A DNA stretch of 64,000 nt from Arenicella chitinivorans. GTDB taxonomy: Bacteria > Pseudomonadota > Gammaproteobacteria > Arenicellales > Arenicellaceae. Numbering within the stretch: the first letter of the stretch is position 1; every line of letters begins with the position of its first letter. The notes under the pieces were generated by a model, which was given only the letters and a program-made list of their open reading frames with translations, had not been told where the DNA came from and did not search any database. Position numbers and translations under genes: made by a program. The stretch is from contig NZ_BMXA01000002.1 of assembly GCF_014651515.1 (NCBI RefSeq), forward strand, positions 903,501 through 967,500. Reading direction: 5' to 3'. Below, in pieces: positions 53,167 to 62,994 of the stretch.

Positions 53167-54057
53167 TCAGGGCTTTTGTCGCGCTGCCGGTAGCAAATAT
53201 GGCTGGTCAGCCACTACCGACATCGAAGTGCCATCGATGAGCGTGTGATTGCCGTCCAGTTGTTCGATTCTGAAGACAGCAAGCAGATAGTTGTATCCGG
53301 GTATCGCGGATACAATGGTGCCCGTCTGTGGCCCCGGCTCTGCGTCGTCGTTGTTGGCATAGACTTTGTCGCCGGGTGCGATCACGCTGCTTGTCGTCGA
53401 TAATTTGCACAAGAACATGCGTTGTTTTAATTTTCCGAGATAATGCATTCGAGCCACGATCTCTTGCCCGGTGTAGCACCCTTTTTTAAAGTTGATGCCA
53501 TTAAGCGCATCGAGGTTGATCATTTGCGGCACGAACTGCTCGGTTGTGGTGTCCGTCACGCGAGGCAGCCCCTCGGCGATGTCGGCTGCCAACCAAGTGT
53601 GCAGCAGAGCATCTTGCGCCGTGGTTGGTGCGCTACCGTCGATATCCACGTCTATGTGGCGTCCCGTATACCAGAGTCGGTGTCTCGTCGCCGATACAGT
53701 TTCTACCATGTGCGCGCCAGGTTGCGCGGTGTTTGGTGTCGTGTCGAGTATATGCCCGGTAATTTTTGCGGCTGTGAGAGCGTCAATTTTGACGTCACTG
53801 CGCAGCACATACATAGTCAGACGCTTGAGAAGTCTGGCTGCCAGAGACGCTTCCATTAGAATGAAAAACGCCTGTTCTGTTCGCCATAATTGGAACACGC
53901 CGAGCAGCCGGCCTTTGGGGTTACAGTACCCAGTGAATTGCCATTGGTCCTCGCCTATGTGCACATCGTTAGTAAGTTGTCCCTGTAGAAACTGAGCTGA
54001 ATCGTCGCCGTGGATTCGGATTAGGGTTAGGTGTGTCAGAGTGATGGGGTTTGTCAT
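53167..54057 (-). CDS. ygfZ: Folate-binding protein YgfZ / GcvT-like (Fe-S maintenance)
   Basis: A 296-residue protein of the YgfZ family. The signature Lys-Gly-Cys-Tyr-Thr-Gly-Gln-Glu (about residue 200) carries the conserved Cys, and the N-terminal Gly-Gln-Leu-Thr-Asn-Asp-Val segment is present. YgfZ proteins use tetrahydrofolate to help repair or insert Fe-S clusters, including in succinate dehydrogenase in related systems. ATG 54057 is chosen because the protein then begins at the conserved N-terminus; the open frame to 54108 adds nothing family-like. It is divergent from the sdh cluster, 216 nt away. Confidence 0.9.
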   Translation of the reverse strand: MTNPITLTHLTLIRIHGDDSAQFLQGQLTNDVHIGEDQWQFTGYCNPKGRLLGVFQLWRTEQAFFILMEASLAARLLKRLTMYVLRSDVKIDALTAAKITGHILDTTPNTAQPGAHMVETVSATRHRLWYTGRHIDVDIDGSAPTTAQDALLHTWLAADIAEGLPRVTDTTTEQFVPQMINLDALNGINFKKGCYTGQEIVARMHYLGKLKQRMFLCKLSTTSSVIAPGDKVYANNDDAEPGPQTGTIVSAIPGYNYLLAVFRIEQLDGNHTLIDGTSMSVVADQPYLLPAARQKP

Positions 54058-54273
54058 TACTTGAGTATATGCTAGTCGTTTGATGGGCCGGTGTTTTGCG
54101 GCTCGCAAGTTTTAGTTTGGTTGCATGCCAAGACCCGATGTTGGAATGACCTGTGCAAGTATGTGAAGTCTGATTCAATGTCTCATGGTATTATCCGCCG
54201 CGTCAAAAAGCAGCAATCAGGCGGTTCCAATGTGATGGTTTGCTGCTCAAAATCAACTCTAGCGTGTGAGATT

Positions 54274-54453
54274 ATGTCTGACAAGAAAATTGAAACTTCG
54301 TTGCAGGATGCCGAGAGCCAAACGCAGGAGCAAGAATTAACCAAAGCCAGTGAGCCGAACGGCACGAAGCCGCAGGAGATTAACGGTCCGCGTGGTCCAG
54401 AGCCAACGCGATACGGTGACTGGGAGTCCAAAGGTCGCTGCGTCGACTTTTAA
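54274..54453 (+). CDS. Succinate dehydrogenase assembly factor 4 (DUF1674, SdhAF4)
   Basis: A 59-residue protein whose C-terminal half is the DUF1674 signature Gly-Pro-Arg-Gly-Pro-Glu-Pro-Thr-Arg-Tyr-Gly-Asp-Trp-Glu, then Lys-Gly-Arg-Cys-Val-Asp-Phe. The N-terminus is Glu/Gln/Lys-rich. In eukaryotes and some bacteria this protein binds flavinylated SdhA and aids assembly. The annotated frame is open upstream to 54091, but ATG 54274 places the family domain correctly. It lies 168 nt before sdhC. This small gene is easily missed by automatic annotation. Confidence 0.9.
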   Translation: MSDKKIETSLQDAESQTQEQELTKASEPNGTKPQEINGPRGPEPTRYGDWESKGRCVDF

Positions 54454-54621
54454 TTGACGTTCAGCTGGCTATTCTGTCACACCATCATTGATGTAATCCG
54501 ATTCAACAAATATCGAAGATTTGCTGAGCGTTACTCCCCTAAGGCTAGTAACTAAGGTAGAATGCGCATGCCTGCACGACAGGCGCCAAAAATACTACAT
54601 ATTTATTAAGAGTATTCGATT

Positions 54622-55011
54622 ATGCAAAAAGAGAGACCCTTATCACCGCATTTGCAGGTGTATAAACTTCCACCAACTGCTTTATTGTCTATTTTGCACC
54701 GAGGGACCGGCGTTGTGTTGTCCTTAGGGACACCGTTCTTGATTTACTGGTTAATGCAATTAGCCGCTGGTCCCGCCGCCTACGCCAAGCTGGAAGTATG
54801 CTTGGCGTACACGATTGTGCAGCTAGCCATTGGCGGCTGGGCGTTTGCGCTTTGTTATCACCTTTGCAACGGTATCCGCCATTTGGTGATGGATACTGGA
54901 CGCGGTTACGAATTGAACGTGCTGCGCAAGTCGGACCTTGCGGTTGCCGGTGGTGCGCTGGTGCTGTCTGCGATCGTGATTGGCGCCGCATGGGCTGGAG
55001 GTGCAGCATGA
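54622..55011 (+). CDS. sdhC: Succinate dehydrogenase cytochrome b556 subunit
   Basis: A 129-residue membrane subunit with three TM helices. It has the conserved N-terminus Arg-Pro-Leu-Ser-Pro-His-Leu-Gln-Val-Tyr, a Ser-Ile-Leu-His-Arg ligand region and the haem-binding Tyr-His-Leu-Cys-Asn-Gly-Ile-Arg-His. It anchors the SDH complex and binds haem b and quinone. Its TGA overlaps the sdhD ATG (ATGA). The start is supported by the canonical sequence onset. Confidence 0.95.
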   Translation: MQKERPLSPHLQVYKLPPTALLSILHRGTGVVLSLGTPFLIYWLMQLAAGPAAYAKLEVCLAYTIVQLAIGGWAFALCYHLCNGIRHLVMDTGRGYELNVLRKSDLAVAGGALVLSAIVIGAAWAGGAA

Positions 55012-55388
55012 GCTTAAGAAGTCCCCTATCGAAAGCGGTTGGCCTAGGCTCTGCGAAACACGGATTCTCTCACTGGTGGTGGCAACGCGTCAGCTCAGTC
55101 GCATTGATCCCATTGACGCTGTGGTTTCTCTACGCGGTTATTTGCGCAATGAGTGGTGGTTACGAGCAGGCCGTGGCCTGGTTGTCCTCACCGATTAACG
55201 CCACCATCATGTTGTTGTTTGTGCTGACCAGCTTGTTCCACGCACAAACCGGTTTGCAAGTCGTAATCGAGGATTACGTGCACACCAAATGGGTCAATCT
55301 GACTTTACTACTTTCGGTAAAGTTTGCCGCGGTGGTGATGGCTGTCCTGGCAATCATTTCCGTTTTAAAAATTGTTCTAGGAGGCTAG
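55008..55388 (+). CDS. sdhD: Succinate dehydrogenase hydrophobic membrane anchor subunit
   Basis: A 126-residue three-helix membrane subunit. Arg in Trp-Gln-Arg-Val-Ser-Ser-Val-Ala and His in Ser-Leu-Phe-His-Ala-Gln-Thr-Gly are the expected quinone- and haem-related residues, and Glu-Asp-Tyr-Val-His follows. The upstream open frame through sdhC is a shadow; ATG 55008 overlaps the sdhC stop by four nt. With SdhC it forms the anchor for SdhAB. Confidence 0.94.
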   Translation: MSLRSPLSKAVGLGSAKHGFSHWWWQRVSSVALIPLTLWFLYAVICAMSGGYEQAVAWLSSPINATIMLLFVLTSLFHAQTGLQVVIEDYVHTKWVNLTLLLSVKFAAVVMAVLAIISVLKIVLGG

Positions 55389-55391
55389 GCG

Positions 55392-57179
55392 GTGAAGGGC
55401 GATTATAAAATTGTAGACCACGCGTATGATGTGGTTGTGGTCGGTGCAGGTGGTGCGGGTCTCCGCGCTACTTTTGGCATGGCGGCTGCGGGTTTATCAA
55501 CAGCGTGTTTGACCAAGGTATTCCCAACTCGCAGTCACACGGTAGCTGCGCAGGGTGGTATGAGTGCAGCGCTGGGTAATATGGGTGAAGACGATTGGCG
55601 TTTTCACATGTATGACACCGTGAAAGGTTCTGATTGGTTGGGTGATCAAGACTCGATCGAGTATATGTGCCGAAACGCACCAGCCGCAGTGTACGAGTTG
55701 GAGCATTATGGTGTGCCTTTCTCGCGTACTGAAGAAGGCAAAATTTATCAGCGTGCATTTGGTGGTATGACCACACATTATGGTGAAGGCCAAGCCTTGC
55801 GCACCTGTGCCGCAGCGGACCGAACTGGTCACGCGATTCTGCACACTCTGTATCAGCAGGCGCTTAAGCACGATGCTCAGTTTTTCATCGAGTATTTTGC
55901 GCTGGATCTGATTATGGAGGACGGGGAATGTCGAGGTGTTATCGCGATCGACATGGCGACCGGTGAAATTCACCGCTACCGTGCCAAAAAAGTGGTCCTC
56001 GCGACCGGTGGTTATGGGCGAGCTTATTTCTCGTGTACGTCGGCACACACCTGTACTGGTGACGGGAATGCAATGGTTCTGCGTGCCGGACTACCACTGC
56101 AAGATATGGAGTTTGTTCAGTTCCATCCAACCGGAATCTATGGCGCTGGGTGTTTAATCACCGAGGGCGCACGCGGTGAAGGTGGCTACCTGACTAACTC
56201 GGAAGGCGAGCGTTTTATGGAGCGTTATGCGCCGAATGCCAAAGATTTGGCCTCGCGTGATGTTGTGAGTCGTTCCATGACCATCGAGATTAACGAAGGT
56301 CGCGGCGTTGGTCCGGACGCGGACCACATTTACTTGCACTTGGAGCACTTGGGCGCGGATCTGTTGGAAGAGCGTTTGCCCGGTATTTCTGAATCAGCGA
56401 AGATTTTCGCTGGAGTGGATGTGACCAAAGAGCCGATTCCTGTGTTGCCTACCGTACATTACAACATGGGCGGTATTCCAACCAATTACCACGGTGAAGT
56501 GGTGACCCTAAAAGACGGGAATCCAGACAGTGTGGTACCCGGCTTGATGGCCATCGGTGAAGCCGGTTGCGTGTCTGTCCACGGCGCGAACCGTCTGGGT
56601 TCGAACTCGCTGCTGGATTTGATCGTATTTGGACGCGCAGCGGCGTTGCGCGCCAAAGATGTCATTGACCCAAGTGAGCCAATTCCGAGTATTGCGGATA
56701 ACGCTGGCGAAGAAACACTCGCGCGTCTCGACAAGTTGCGCTATGCAGACGGATCTCGCTCGACGGCAGAAATTCGTTTGGAAATGCAGCGTACCATGCA
56801 AGCGCATTGCGCGGTATTCCGTACCGGTGACGTGATGGCTGAGGGCGTGAAGAAAATGGCTGCCACAGCGGCTTCATTTGCTGACGTAAAGACCACAGAT
56901 CGCGGACTGATCTGGAATACCGATTTGATCGAAACACTCGAGCTGGAAAATCTGTTGAGTCAGGCGACGGTGACCATGAATTCAGCGGCAAACCGCGACG
57001 AAAGTCGTGGTGCGCATGCACGTGATGATCTGCCAGACCGTGATGACGAGAACTGGATGAAGCACACGCTAGCATGGTGTGACGAGCAGCATAAAACTAC
57101 CATCGATTATCGTCCGGTGCACTCTTATACGATGACCGATGATGTTGAATACATTAAACCAAAACCACGCGTTTATTAA
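55392..57179 (+). CDS. sdhA: Succinate dehydrogenase flavoprotein subunit
   Basis: A 595-residue flavoprotein. The N-terminal FAD motif is Val-Val-Gly-Ala-Gly-Gly-Ala-Gly-Leu. Covalent FAD should attach at His49 in Ser-His-Thr-Val-Ala-Ala-Gln-Gly-Gly. The C-terminal Arg-Asp-Glu-Ser-Arg-Gly-Ala-His-Ala segment carries substrate-binding residues. The start is GTG, 3 nt after sdhD. It oxidises succinate to fumarate in the TCA cycle. sdhB follows after 19 nt. Confidence 0.97.
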   Translation: MKGDYKIVDHAYDVVVVGAGGAGLRATFGMAAAGLSTACLTKVFPTRSHTVAAQGGMSAALGNMGEDDWRFHMYDTVKGSDWLGDQDSIEYMCRNAPAAVYELEHYGVPFSRTEEGKIYQRAFGGMTTHYGEGQALRTCAAADRTGHAILHTLYQQALKHDAQFFIEYFALDLIMEDGECRGVIAIDMATGEIHRYRAKKVVLATGGYGRAYFSCTSAHTCTGDGNAMVLRAGLPLQDMEFVQFHPTGIYGAGCLITEGARGEGGYLTNSEGERFMERYAPNAKDLASRDVVSRSMTIEINEGRGVGPDADHIYLHLEHLGADLLEERLPGISESAKIFAGVDVTKEPIPVLPTVHYNMGGIPTNYHGEVVTLKDGNPDSVVPGLMAIGEAGCVSVHGANRLGSNSLLDLIVFGRAAALRAKDVIDPSEPIPSIADNAGEETLARLDKLRYADGSRSTAEIRLEMQRTMQAHCAVFRTGDVMAEGVKKMAATAASFADVKTTDRGLIWNTDLIETLELENLLSQATVTMNSAANRDESRGAHARDDLPDRDDENWMKHTLAWCDEQHKTTIDYRPVHSYTMTDDVEYIKPKPRVY

Positions 57180-57198
57180 GGTTTAGGGAGAGTCGAAA

Positions 57199-57981
57199 AT
57201 GGCAGAGTTTACTTTACCGAAGAATTCCAAAGTCAAACAGGGTAAGCATTTTGCAGCACCAGACGGGGCTAAAAATGTGCGCTCATTCCATATTTACCGC
57301 TGGTCGCCTGATGATGACCAGAATCCGCATATCGATACCTACGATATCGATATGGATAACTGTGGTCCGATGGTTCTGGATGCGTTGATCAAAATCAAGA
57401 ATGAGATTGACCCAACCCTGACCTTCCGTCGTTCATGTCGTGAGGGCATCTGTGGCTCGTGTGCCATGAACATTGATGGCACCAACACGCTGGCGTGTAC
57501 CAAAGGCGTCGATGAGTGTAAGGGTGATGTTAAGGTGTATCCGTTACCGCACATGTCAGTGGTGAAGGATCTGGTTCCAGACATGACACACTTTTATGCT
57601 CAGTACGCATCCGTTGAGCCTTGGTTGAAGACCAAGACACCAGTGTCGGCGGCCTCGGAGCGCTTGCAGTCAAAAGAGGATCGCGAGAAGTTGGATGGGC
57701 TTTACGAGTGTATTCTGTGCGCCTGCTGCTCAACTTCGTGTCCGAGTTACTGGTGGAACAGCGATAAGTATCTCGGTCCGGCGATTTTACTGCAAAGTTA
57801 CCGCTGGCTGGCTGACAGTCGTGACGAAGCGACTGGAGAGCGTCTTGACGCGTTGGAAGATCCGTTTAAATTGTATCGTTGTCACACGATCATGAACTGC
57901 ACCAATACTTGTCCTAAAGGTCTAAACCCGGCGAAAGCGATTGGTGAGATCAAAAAACTGATCGCGGAGCGCGCGCTCTAA
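57199..57981 (+). CDS. sdhB: Succinate dehydrogenase iron-sulfur subunit
   Basis: A 260-residue iron-sulfur protein, longer at the N-terminus than E. coli SdhB (238). The [2Fe-2S] motif is [10 protein letters not shown] with a later Cys in Leu-Ala-Cys. The [4Fe-4S] motif is Cys-Ile-Leu-Cys-Ala-Cys-Cys, and the [3Fe-4S] region is [13 protein letters not shown]. It carries electrons from FAD to quinone. The ribosome site AGGGAGAG precedes the ATG. sdhE follows after 12 nt. Confidence 0.97.
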   Translation: MAEFTLPKNSKVKQGKHFAAPDGAKNVRSFHIYRWSPDDDQNPHIDTYDIDMDNCGPMVLDALIKIKNEIDPTLTFRRSCREGICGSCAMNIDGTNTLACTKGVDECKGDVKVYPLPHMSVVKDLVPDMTHFYAQYASVEPWLKTKTPVSAASERLQSKEDREKLDGLYECILCACCSTSCPSYWWNSDKYLGPAILLQSYRWLADSRDEATGERLDALEDPFKLYRCHTIMNCTNTCPKGLNPAKAIGEIKKLIAERAL

Positions 57982-57993
57982 ATCGGGTACGTT

Positions 57994-58248
57994 TTGTTAA
58001 ACGAACGACAATTGGTCTGGCGTTGCCGTCGCGGGGTTCGGGAGCTTGATGTGTTATTCACTGAGTTCCTGAACCGAGAGTACGCAACGCTGGATCTGGA
58101 CACGCAGTCGGCTTTCCAGCAATTGCTCGAGGTTCAAGATCCAACCATTATGGATTGGTTGTTTGACCGCATCGAGCCAGACGATGTGGTGTTGGCCGGC
58201 ATTATCCGGCGCTTGCAGGGTTTCTCAACGCAGTTGCGAACGGGATAG
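57994..58248 (+). CDS. sdhE: FAD assembly factor SdhE
   Basis: An 84-residue small protein of the SdhE/Sdh5 (DUF339) family. The signature Arg-Arg-Gly-Val-Arg-Glu-Leu-Asp (RGxxE) lies at about residues 11-18, and an acidic Asp-Trp-Leu-Phe-Asp-Arg segment follows. It promotes covalent FAD attachment to SdhA. The start is TTG at 57994, 12 nt after sdhB, with no clear ribosome site, so expression may depend on coupling. Placement at the end of the sdh operon is common. Confidence 0.92.
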   Translation: MLNERQLVWRCRRGVRELDVLFTEFLNREYATLDLDTQSAFQQLLEVQDPTIMDWLFDRIEPDDVVLAGIIRRLQGFSTQLRTG

Positions 58249-59217
58249 TTAGTCGTTTGCTGCGGCCTGGTTGCGGCGGCTTGCGTTTAACGCTTCCGCT
58301 TCCAAGAAGCTTTGCACAATCAGTTCCGTAAGGTATTTATGCAATGGCGAGTTCTTGGTGCGCACGTGCTGCACCAGCGACAGGGCGTCGATTTTCAGAT
58401 TAATCAAATCTTCCAGTGGTTTGCTGACAAAGTTCTCCGATACCAAGCTCGAATCCATTAGTCGGTCCGACGCGATCATTAGCATGTCGGTCTCGCGCAA
58501 GGTTTCTAGGCATACCATCAGATTGGTGGTCAAGAACGGAACATTGGAGAGAATGCCGAACGAGGCAAACAGTTTCTTAACGTCGTCTTTAGTGGTTTCA
58601 AAGTTGGGAAAGTAGACCGCCATGTGTTGGTACTGGCGACGTTGCTCTAGCGTGATGTGATCCACCTTGGCTAATGGGTGGTCATTACGCATATAGAGCA
58701 CTGGTTTGATGCTCATCAGTTTGTGCGTGACAAAATCGTCGCTGAAGGTTTTTTTCGCCACGATCGCAAAGTCCAGGCTGCCAGATCGCAGCCGATCTTC
58801 CCATTTATCGTCAATGTTTTGACTTAATAGCATGACCTTGGGTGCGTGTTGTCGCAGCCTATTGATGAACTTTGGCATTCCCACACTGGCGGAGGTGCCG
58901 AGCGTTGCTAGCGAAATAGTCGCCGCCGTATTGGCAGGGTCGAATTCCTGATTGCTGACCATTAATTCGGTCAGTTGGTTGAGTATGTCGTTGACCGGTT
59001 TTTCCAGCTCCAGCGTTTTGGGTGTTGGAGTCAGGCCGTGCGATGAGCGCACGAATAACTCGTCTTCCAGGAGGTTGCGTAACCGATTCAGCGTTTTACT
59101 CATAGCCGGTTGTGTCACGAATAAGCGCTCTGCGGCACGCGTGACATTCTTTTCCTGCATCAATACTTGAAACGACACAAGCAGATTCAGGTCGATCCGA
59201 GACAATGGGTCCTGCAT
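58249..59217 (-). CDS. LysR family transcriptional regulator
   Basis: A 322-residue LysR-type regulator. The N-terminal winged helix-turn-helix includes Ala-Ala-Glu-Arg-Leu-Phe-Val-Thr-Gln-Pro-Ala-Met-Ser-Lys-Thr-Leu (about 31-46), and a two-lobed substrate-binding domain follows from about 90. The second helix of the HTH (Gln-Pro-Ala-Met-Ser) is standard. It is convergent with sdhE, their coding ends being adjacent at 58248/58249, and lies upstream of nadB on the same strand with 95 nt between. Its target is unknown; sdh or nadB regulation is possible but not shown. Confidence 0.9.
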   Translation of the reverse strand: MQDPLSRIDLNLLVSFQVLMQEKNVTRAAERLFVTQPAMSKTLNRLRNLLEDELFVRSSHGLTPTPKTLELEKPVNDILNQLTELMVSNQEFDPANTAATISLATLGTSASVGMPKFINRLRQHAPKVMLLSQNIDDKWEDRLRSGSLDFAIVAKKTFSDDFVTHKLMSIKPVLYMRNDHPLAKVDHITLEQRRQYQHMAVYFPNFETTKDDVKKLFASFGILSNVPFLTTNLMVCLETLRETDMLMIASDRLMDSSLVSENFVSKPLEDLINLKIDALSLVQHVRTKNSPLHKYLTELIVQSFLEAEALNASRRNQAAAND

Positions 59218-59312
59218 AGTAATTCTCGACGAGTTAATAATTGTTATTGTTTACGTATCAAGCAACACATAATACAAGAAACCGCGTCAGGCATCAGCGT
59301 CATGAACGAGAT

Positions 59313-60965
59313 TTATGAGTTTGCCCAATCGCGAATCGGCGCATGACTCACAAAATTGTTTGGCGTGAGAATGGTGTCGGTAGCGAAGGGGCGCATATTG
59401 GGGTAGTCCAGTGTGTAGTGTAAACCGCGACTCTCCTTACGCGTGAGTGCACATTCGATGGTCAGCTCAGCCACCGTGGCTAGGTTGCGTAACTCGATTA
59501 GGTCGTTGCTCACGCGAAAATTTCCATAATACTCGACAATTTCTTCCTGGAGCAGTTGGATGCGATTCTTGGCGCGTTGCAGGCGCTTCTTAGTGCGCAC
59601 AATCCCAACGTAGTCCCACATGAATCGACGCATTTCATCCCAGTTGTGTGACACCACAATGCGTTCATCGGGATCAGATACTTTGCTTTCATCCCACGCC
59701 GGTAATTTCGGGAAGTTGGCTTTATCTTTTTTGCGTAACAAACTGCGGATATCGGCCGCTGCTGACTCGGCGATAACCAGACACTCCAGTAGGGAATTGC
59801 TGGCTAACCGGTTTGCACCGTGTAAGCCGGTACAGCTGCTTTCGCCGACCGCGTAAAGGCGTTTTAAATCGGTACGGCCGCGCAGATCGGTCAAAATGCC
59901 GCCACAAGTGTAGTGCGCTGCAGGTACCACGGGAATGGGTTGCTGCGTCATGTCGTAACCGTATTGAGTGCAGCTCTCAGCAATGTTGGGAAAGTGGTCC
60001 AGAATGAAATCAGCGCCTTTATGGCTGATGTCCAAGAAAACAGAGTCAAAGCCACCTTTTTTCATCTCGTAGTCGATTGCGCGTGCCACGATGTCACGTG
60101 GTGCCAGTTCTGCCTGCTCGTGGTGGTCTTGCATAAATCGCTCACCATTGGGCAGCTTGAGTAGTCCGCCTTCGCCACGAACTGCTTCGGAGATTAGTGA
60201 GCCCTTAGCATAGGGATGGTAAAGGCAAGTTGGATGAAATTGCACAAACTCCATATTGGCGATCCGACAGCCTGCGCGCCACGCCATGGCAATACCATCG
60301 CCGGTGGAGGTGTCTGGGTTGGTGGTGTACAAGTATGCTTTTGAGGCGCCACCGGTGGATAGGATCACCGCTTTGGCGCCAAATGTTTTCACCGTATTTT
60401 GCTCAATATCAAGCGCATAAGCGCCATAGCAGCGTGTGCTGGATCGGCCCAGTTTTTGTGATGTGATTAGATCTATCGCGATATGGTTTTCCAGAATGGT
60501 GACGTTTTTCTGCGCTCGAACATGCTGTTCCAGGGTGGTTTCCACTTCGCGTCCGGTGGCATCTTTGGCATGAATGACACGTCGATGGGAATGGCCGCCT
60601 TCACGAGTCAAGTGAAAGTCGCTGTCAGGTCCGTCGTACTCTGCACCGTCGACCAGAGTGAATTGCACGCCTTTTTCGACCAGCCAGTTAATGGCGTCTG
60701 GCGCGCCCTCTACGATTTTGCGTACTGCGGCGTCTTTACATAGGCCGGCACCAGCGGTGTGTGTGTCGTCGATATGCGCTTCAAAACTGTCTTCTTTATC
60801 AAGTACTGCGGCGATTCCGCCCTGCGCGTATAAACTGGAACCCTCGGTCAGTTCACATTTGGACAGCAGTGTGATTGAAACGTCCTCATCGGCCAAGCGC
60901 AGTGCTAGGCTGAGTCCAGCGGCACCGCCACCAATAATCAAGACATCAGAGAGATGGGTAGTCAT
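59313..60965 (-). CDS. nadB: L-aspartate oxidase
   Basis: A 550-residue flavoprotein that oxidises L-aspartate to iminoaspartate in de novo NAD synthesis. The FAD motif is Ile-Ile-Gly-Gly-Gly-Ala-Ala-Gly-Leu. The segment Ser-Leu-Tyr-Ala-Gln-Gly-Gly-Ile-Ala-Ala-Val has no histidine at the covalent FAD position, which separates it from SdhA. Arg-Lys-Glu-Ser-Arg-Gly-Leu-His-Tyr is near the C-terminus. I chose ATG 60965, before the FAD fold, over the open frame from 61142. nadA and nadC are not present. Confidence 0.95.
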   Translation of the reverse strand: MTTHLSDVLIIGGGAAGLSLALRLADEDVSITLLSKCELTEGSSLYAQGGIAAVLDKEDSFEAHIDDTHTAGAGLCKDAAVRKIVEGAPDAINWLVEKGVQFTLVDGAEYDGPDSDFHLTREGGHSHRRVIHAKDATGREVETTLEQHVRAQKNVTILENHIAIDLITSQKLGRSSTRCYGAYALDIEQNTVKTFGAKAVILSTGGASKAYLYTTNPDTSTGDGIAMAWRAGCRIANMEFVQFHPTCLYHPYAKGSLISEAVRGEGGLLKLPNGERFMQDHHEQAELAPRDIVARAIDYEMKKGGFDSVFLDISHKGADFILDHFPNIAESCTQYGYDMTQQPIPVVPAAHYTCGGILTDLRGRTDLKRLYAVGESSCTGLHGANRLASNSLLECLVIAESAAADIRSLLRKKDKANFPKLPAWDESKVSDPDERIVVSHNWDEMRRFMWDYVGIVRTKKRLQRAKNRIQLLQEEIVEYYGNFRVSNDLIELRNLATVAELTIECALTRKESRGLHYTLDYPNMRPFATDTILTPNNFVSHAPIRDWANS

Positions 60966-61089
60966 GAGGCAAACGAATAGATGTTGTTCTGGATTTAATG
61001 CGGAGTATAGCCCAGCGGATACGCTATTTGAGTAAATCCTTGAAACTTTGCGTACTATTCGTAACAGGGGTTTGCTAAAATAGCGCGTC

Positions 61090-61110
61090 GCGAGCGCAGG
61101 ACGCTCGCGT
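61090..61110. other. GC-rich hairpin in the lepA 5' region
   Basis: CGCGAGCG (61090-61097) pairs perfectly with CGCTCGCG (61103-61110) around a 5-nt loop and is followed by a mildly T-rich stretch. It lies 74 nt before the lepA ATG and just after a TAAAAT -10-like hexamer (61077-61082), so it may be a leader structure. Confidence 0.4.
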
Positions 61111-61183
61111 TTGTATTTGCTGTTAACAAAAATGATTCTCAACCCAATCTGAGTGCGCTTTAAACGCCTCGATTTAGACGACG

Positions 61184-62992
61184 ATGGCGCACGATATTAC
61201 CAAGATTCGAAATTTTTCGATTATTGCTCACATTGATCATGGCAAGTCGACCCTGGCAGACCGTTTTATCAGCGTCTGTGGCGGTTTGACGCAACGTGAA
61301 ATGGCGGAGCAGGTGTTGGACTCCATGGATATCGAGCGCGAGCGCGGGATCACCATCAAAGCACAAAGTGTGGCCTTATCCTTTACCAGCAAGAATGATG
61401 GTCAAACTTATCAGTTGAATATGATTGATACACCAGGCCACGTGGATTTCTCATACGAGGTATCGCGCTCTCTAACGGCGTGTGAAGGTGCGTTACTGGT
61501 GGTGGATGCATCGCAGGGTGTTGAAGCGCAAACGGTGGCGAACTGTTACACCGCGGTTGACCTCGGTCTGGAAGTGCTGCCTGTTTTGAATAAGATTGAT
61601 TTGCCTGCTGCCGACGTGGATCGTGTCAGTGCGGAGATCGAAGATGTGGTCGGCATCGACTGCTCAGGCGCGTTGCATGTGAGCGCCAAGAGCGGGGTTG
61701 GTGTGGAAGAGCTACTGGAGCAAATTGTCACGGAGTTGCCACATCCCACTGGCGATGGTGATGCACCGCTGTCAGCGTTGATTATGGACTCTTGGTTCGA
61801 TAACTACCTCGGTGTTGTGTCGCTGATTCGTGTGGTTCAAGGGTCGATTAAAAAACGCGATCGCATCAAGATGATGTCCACGGGTGTGGAGTATGGCGTG
61901 GAAGACCTCGGGGTCTTCACGCCCAAGCGAGTTCCAAAAGAACAATTACTGGTCGGCGAGGTTGGCTATCTGATCTCTGGCGCGAAAGAAATTACCGCGG
62001 CTAAGGTTGGTGACACAATAACGTTGGCCAAACACGGCATCGACAAACCATTGGCGGGTTTTAAAGAGGTACAGCCTCGGGTGTTTGCGGGTCTGTATCC
62101 GATCAATTCAGCGGACTATGATTCGTTCCGCGATGCGTTGGGTAAGTTGCGTTTGAATGATGCGTCCTTGGTCTATGATCCGGAAGTATCCGACGCGCTG
62201 GGTCTGGGGTTCCGTTGCGGCTTTCTCGGTATGCTGCATATGGAAATTATCCAGGAGCGCCTAGAGCGGGAATACGATATGGATCTGATCACCACGGCCC
62301 CCACCGTGGTGTATCGAGTGTTACTCAAGAGCGGCGAATTAATAGAGGTAGATAACCCGTCAGCTCTGCCAGATTTGTCGAAAATCGAAGAAATCCAAGA
62401 GCCCGTCATCGACGCTAATATGCTCATGCCCGAGGAGTATATCGGTGCTGTGATGACGCTGTGTATTGAAAAGCGTGGAATTCAGAAGAATATTCAGTAC
62501 CTTGGTCGGCAGGTCATGCTGCATTTCGAACTGCCGTTGAACGAGGTCGTGATGGACTTTTTCGATCGTTTGAAATCCGTGAGTCGCGGTTACGCATCAC
62601 TCGACTATCAGATTAAAGAGTACCGCGCGAGTGATATGGTTAAAGTCGATATTCTGATTAACGGTGACCAGGTTGATCCACTGGCGATTCTGGTGCATCG
62701 CGAGCAATCGATTTATCGTGGTCGGGAACTGGTCAAACGTATGCGTGAATTGATACCTCGACAAATGTTCGATGTGGCGATTCAGGCCGCGATTGGTTCC
62801 AAAGTGATTGCGCGTGAAACAGTGAAAGCGCTGCGTAAAAACGTGACTGCCAAATGTTACGGTGGTGATTTATCACGTAAACGTAAGTTGCTCGAAAAGC
62901 AGAAAGAAGGTAAGAAACGGATGAAACAAATTGGATCGGTTGAAATTCCGCAGGAAGCATTCCTGGCAGTACTCAAGACCAGTGGGGATTAA
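61184..62992 (+). CDS. lepA: Elongation factor 4 (LepA)
   Basis: A 602-residue translational GTPase. G1 is Ala-His-Ile-Asp-His-Gly-Lys-Ser-Thr, G3 is Asp-Thr-Pro-Gly-His-Val-Asp-Phe and G4 is Asn-Lys-Ile-Asp. The C-terminal LepA-specific domain has Arg-Arg... basic segments and Lys-Met... motifs. It back-translocates or remodels ribosomes, with a role in initiation or assembly. The stop is 2 nt before the lepB GTG, giving the classical lepA-lepB operon. Confidence 0.97.
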   Translation: MAHDITKIRNFSIIAHIDHGKSTLADRFISVCGGLTQREMAEQVLDSMDIERERGITIKAQSVALSFTSKNDGQTYQLNMIDTPGHVDFSYEVSRSLTACEGALLVVDASQGVEAQTVANCYTAVDLGLEVLPVLNKIDLPAADVDRVSAEIEDVVGIDCSGALHVSAKSGVGVEELLEQIVTELPHPTGDGDAPLSALIMDSWFDNYLGVVSLIRVVQGSIKKRDRIKMMSTGVEYGVEDLGVFTPKRVPKEQLLVGEVGYLISGAKEITAAKVGDTITLAKHGIDKPLAGFKEVQPRVFAGLYPINSADYDSFRDALGKLRLNDASLVYDPEVSDALGLGFRCGFLGMLHMEIIQERLEREYDMDLITTAPTVVYRVLLKSGELIEVDNPSALPDLSKIEEIQEPVIDANMLMPEEYIGAVMTLCIEKRGIQKNIQYLGRQVMLHFELPLNEVVMDFFDRLKSVSRGYASLDYQIKEYRASDMVKVDILINGDQVDPLAILVHREQSIYRGRELVKRMRELIPRQMFDVAIQAAIGSKVIARETVKALRKNVTAKCYGGDLSRKRKLLEKQKEGKKRMKQIGSVEIPQEAFLAVLKTSGD

Positions 62993-62994
62993 TT

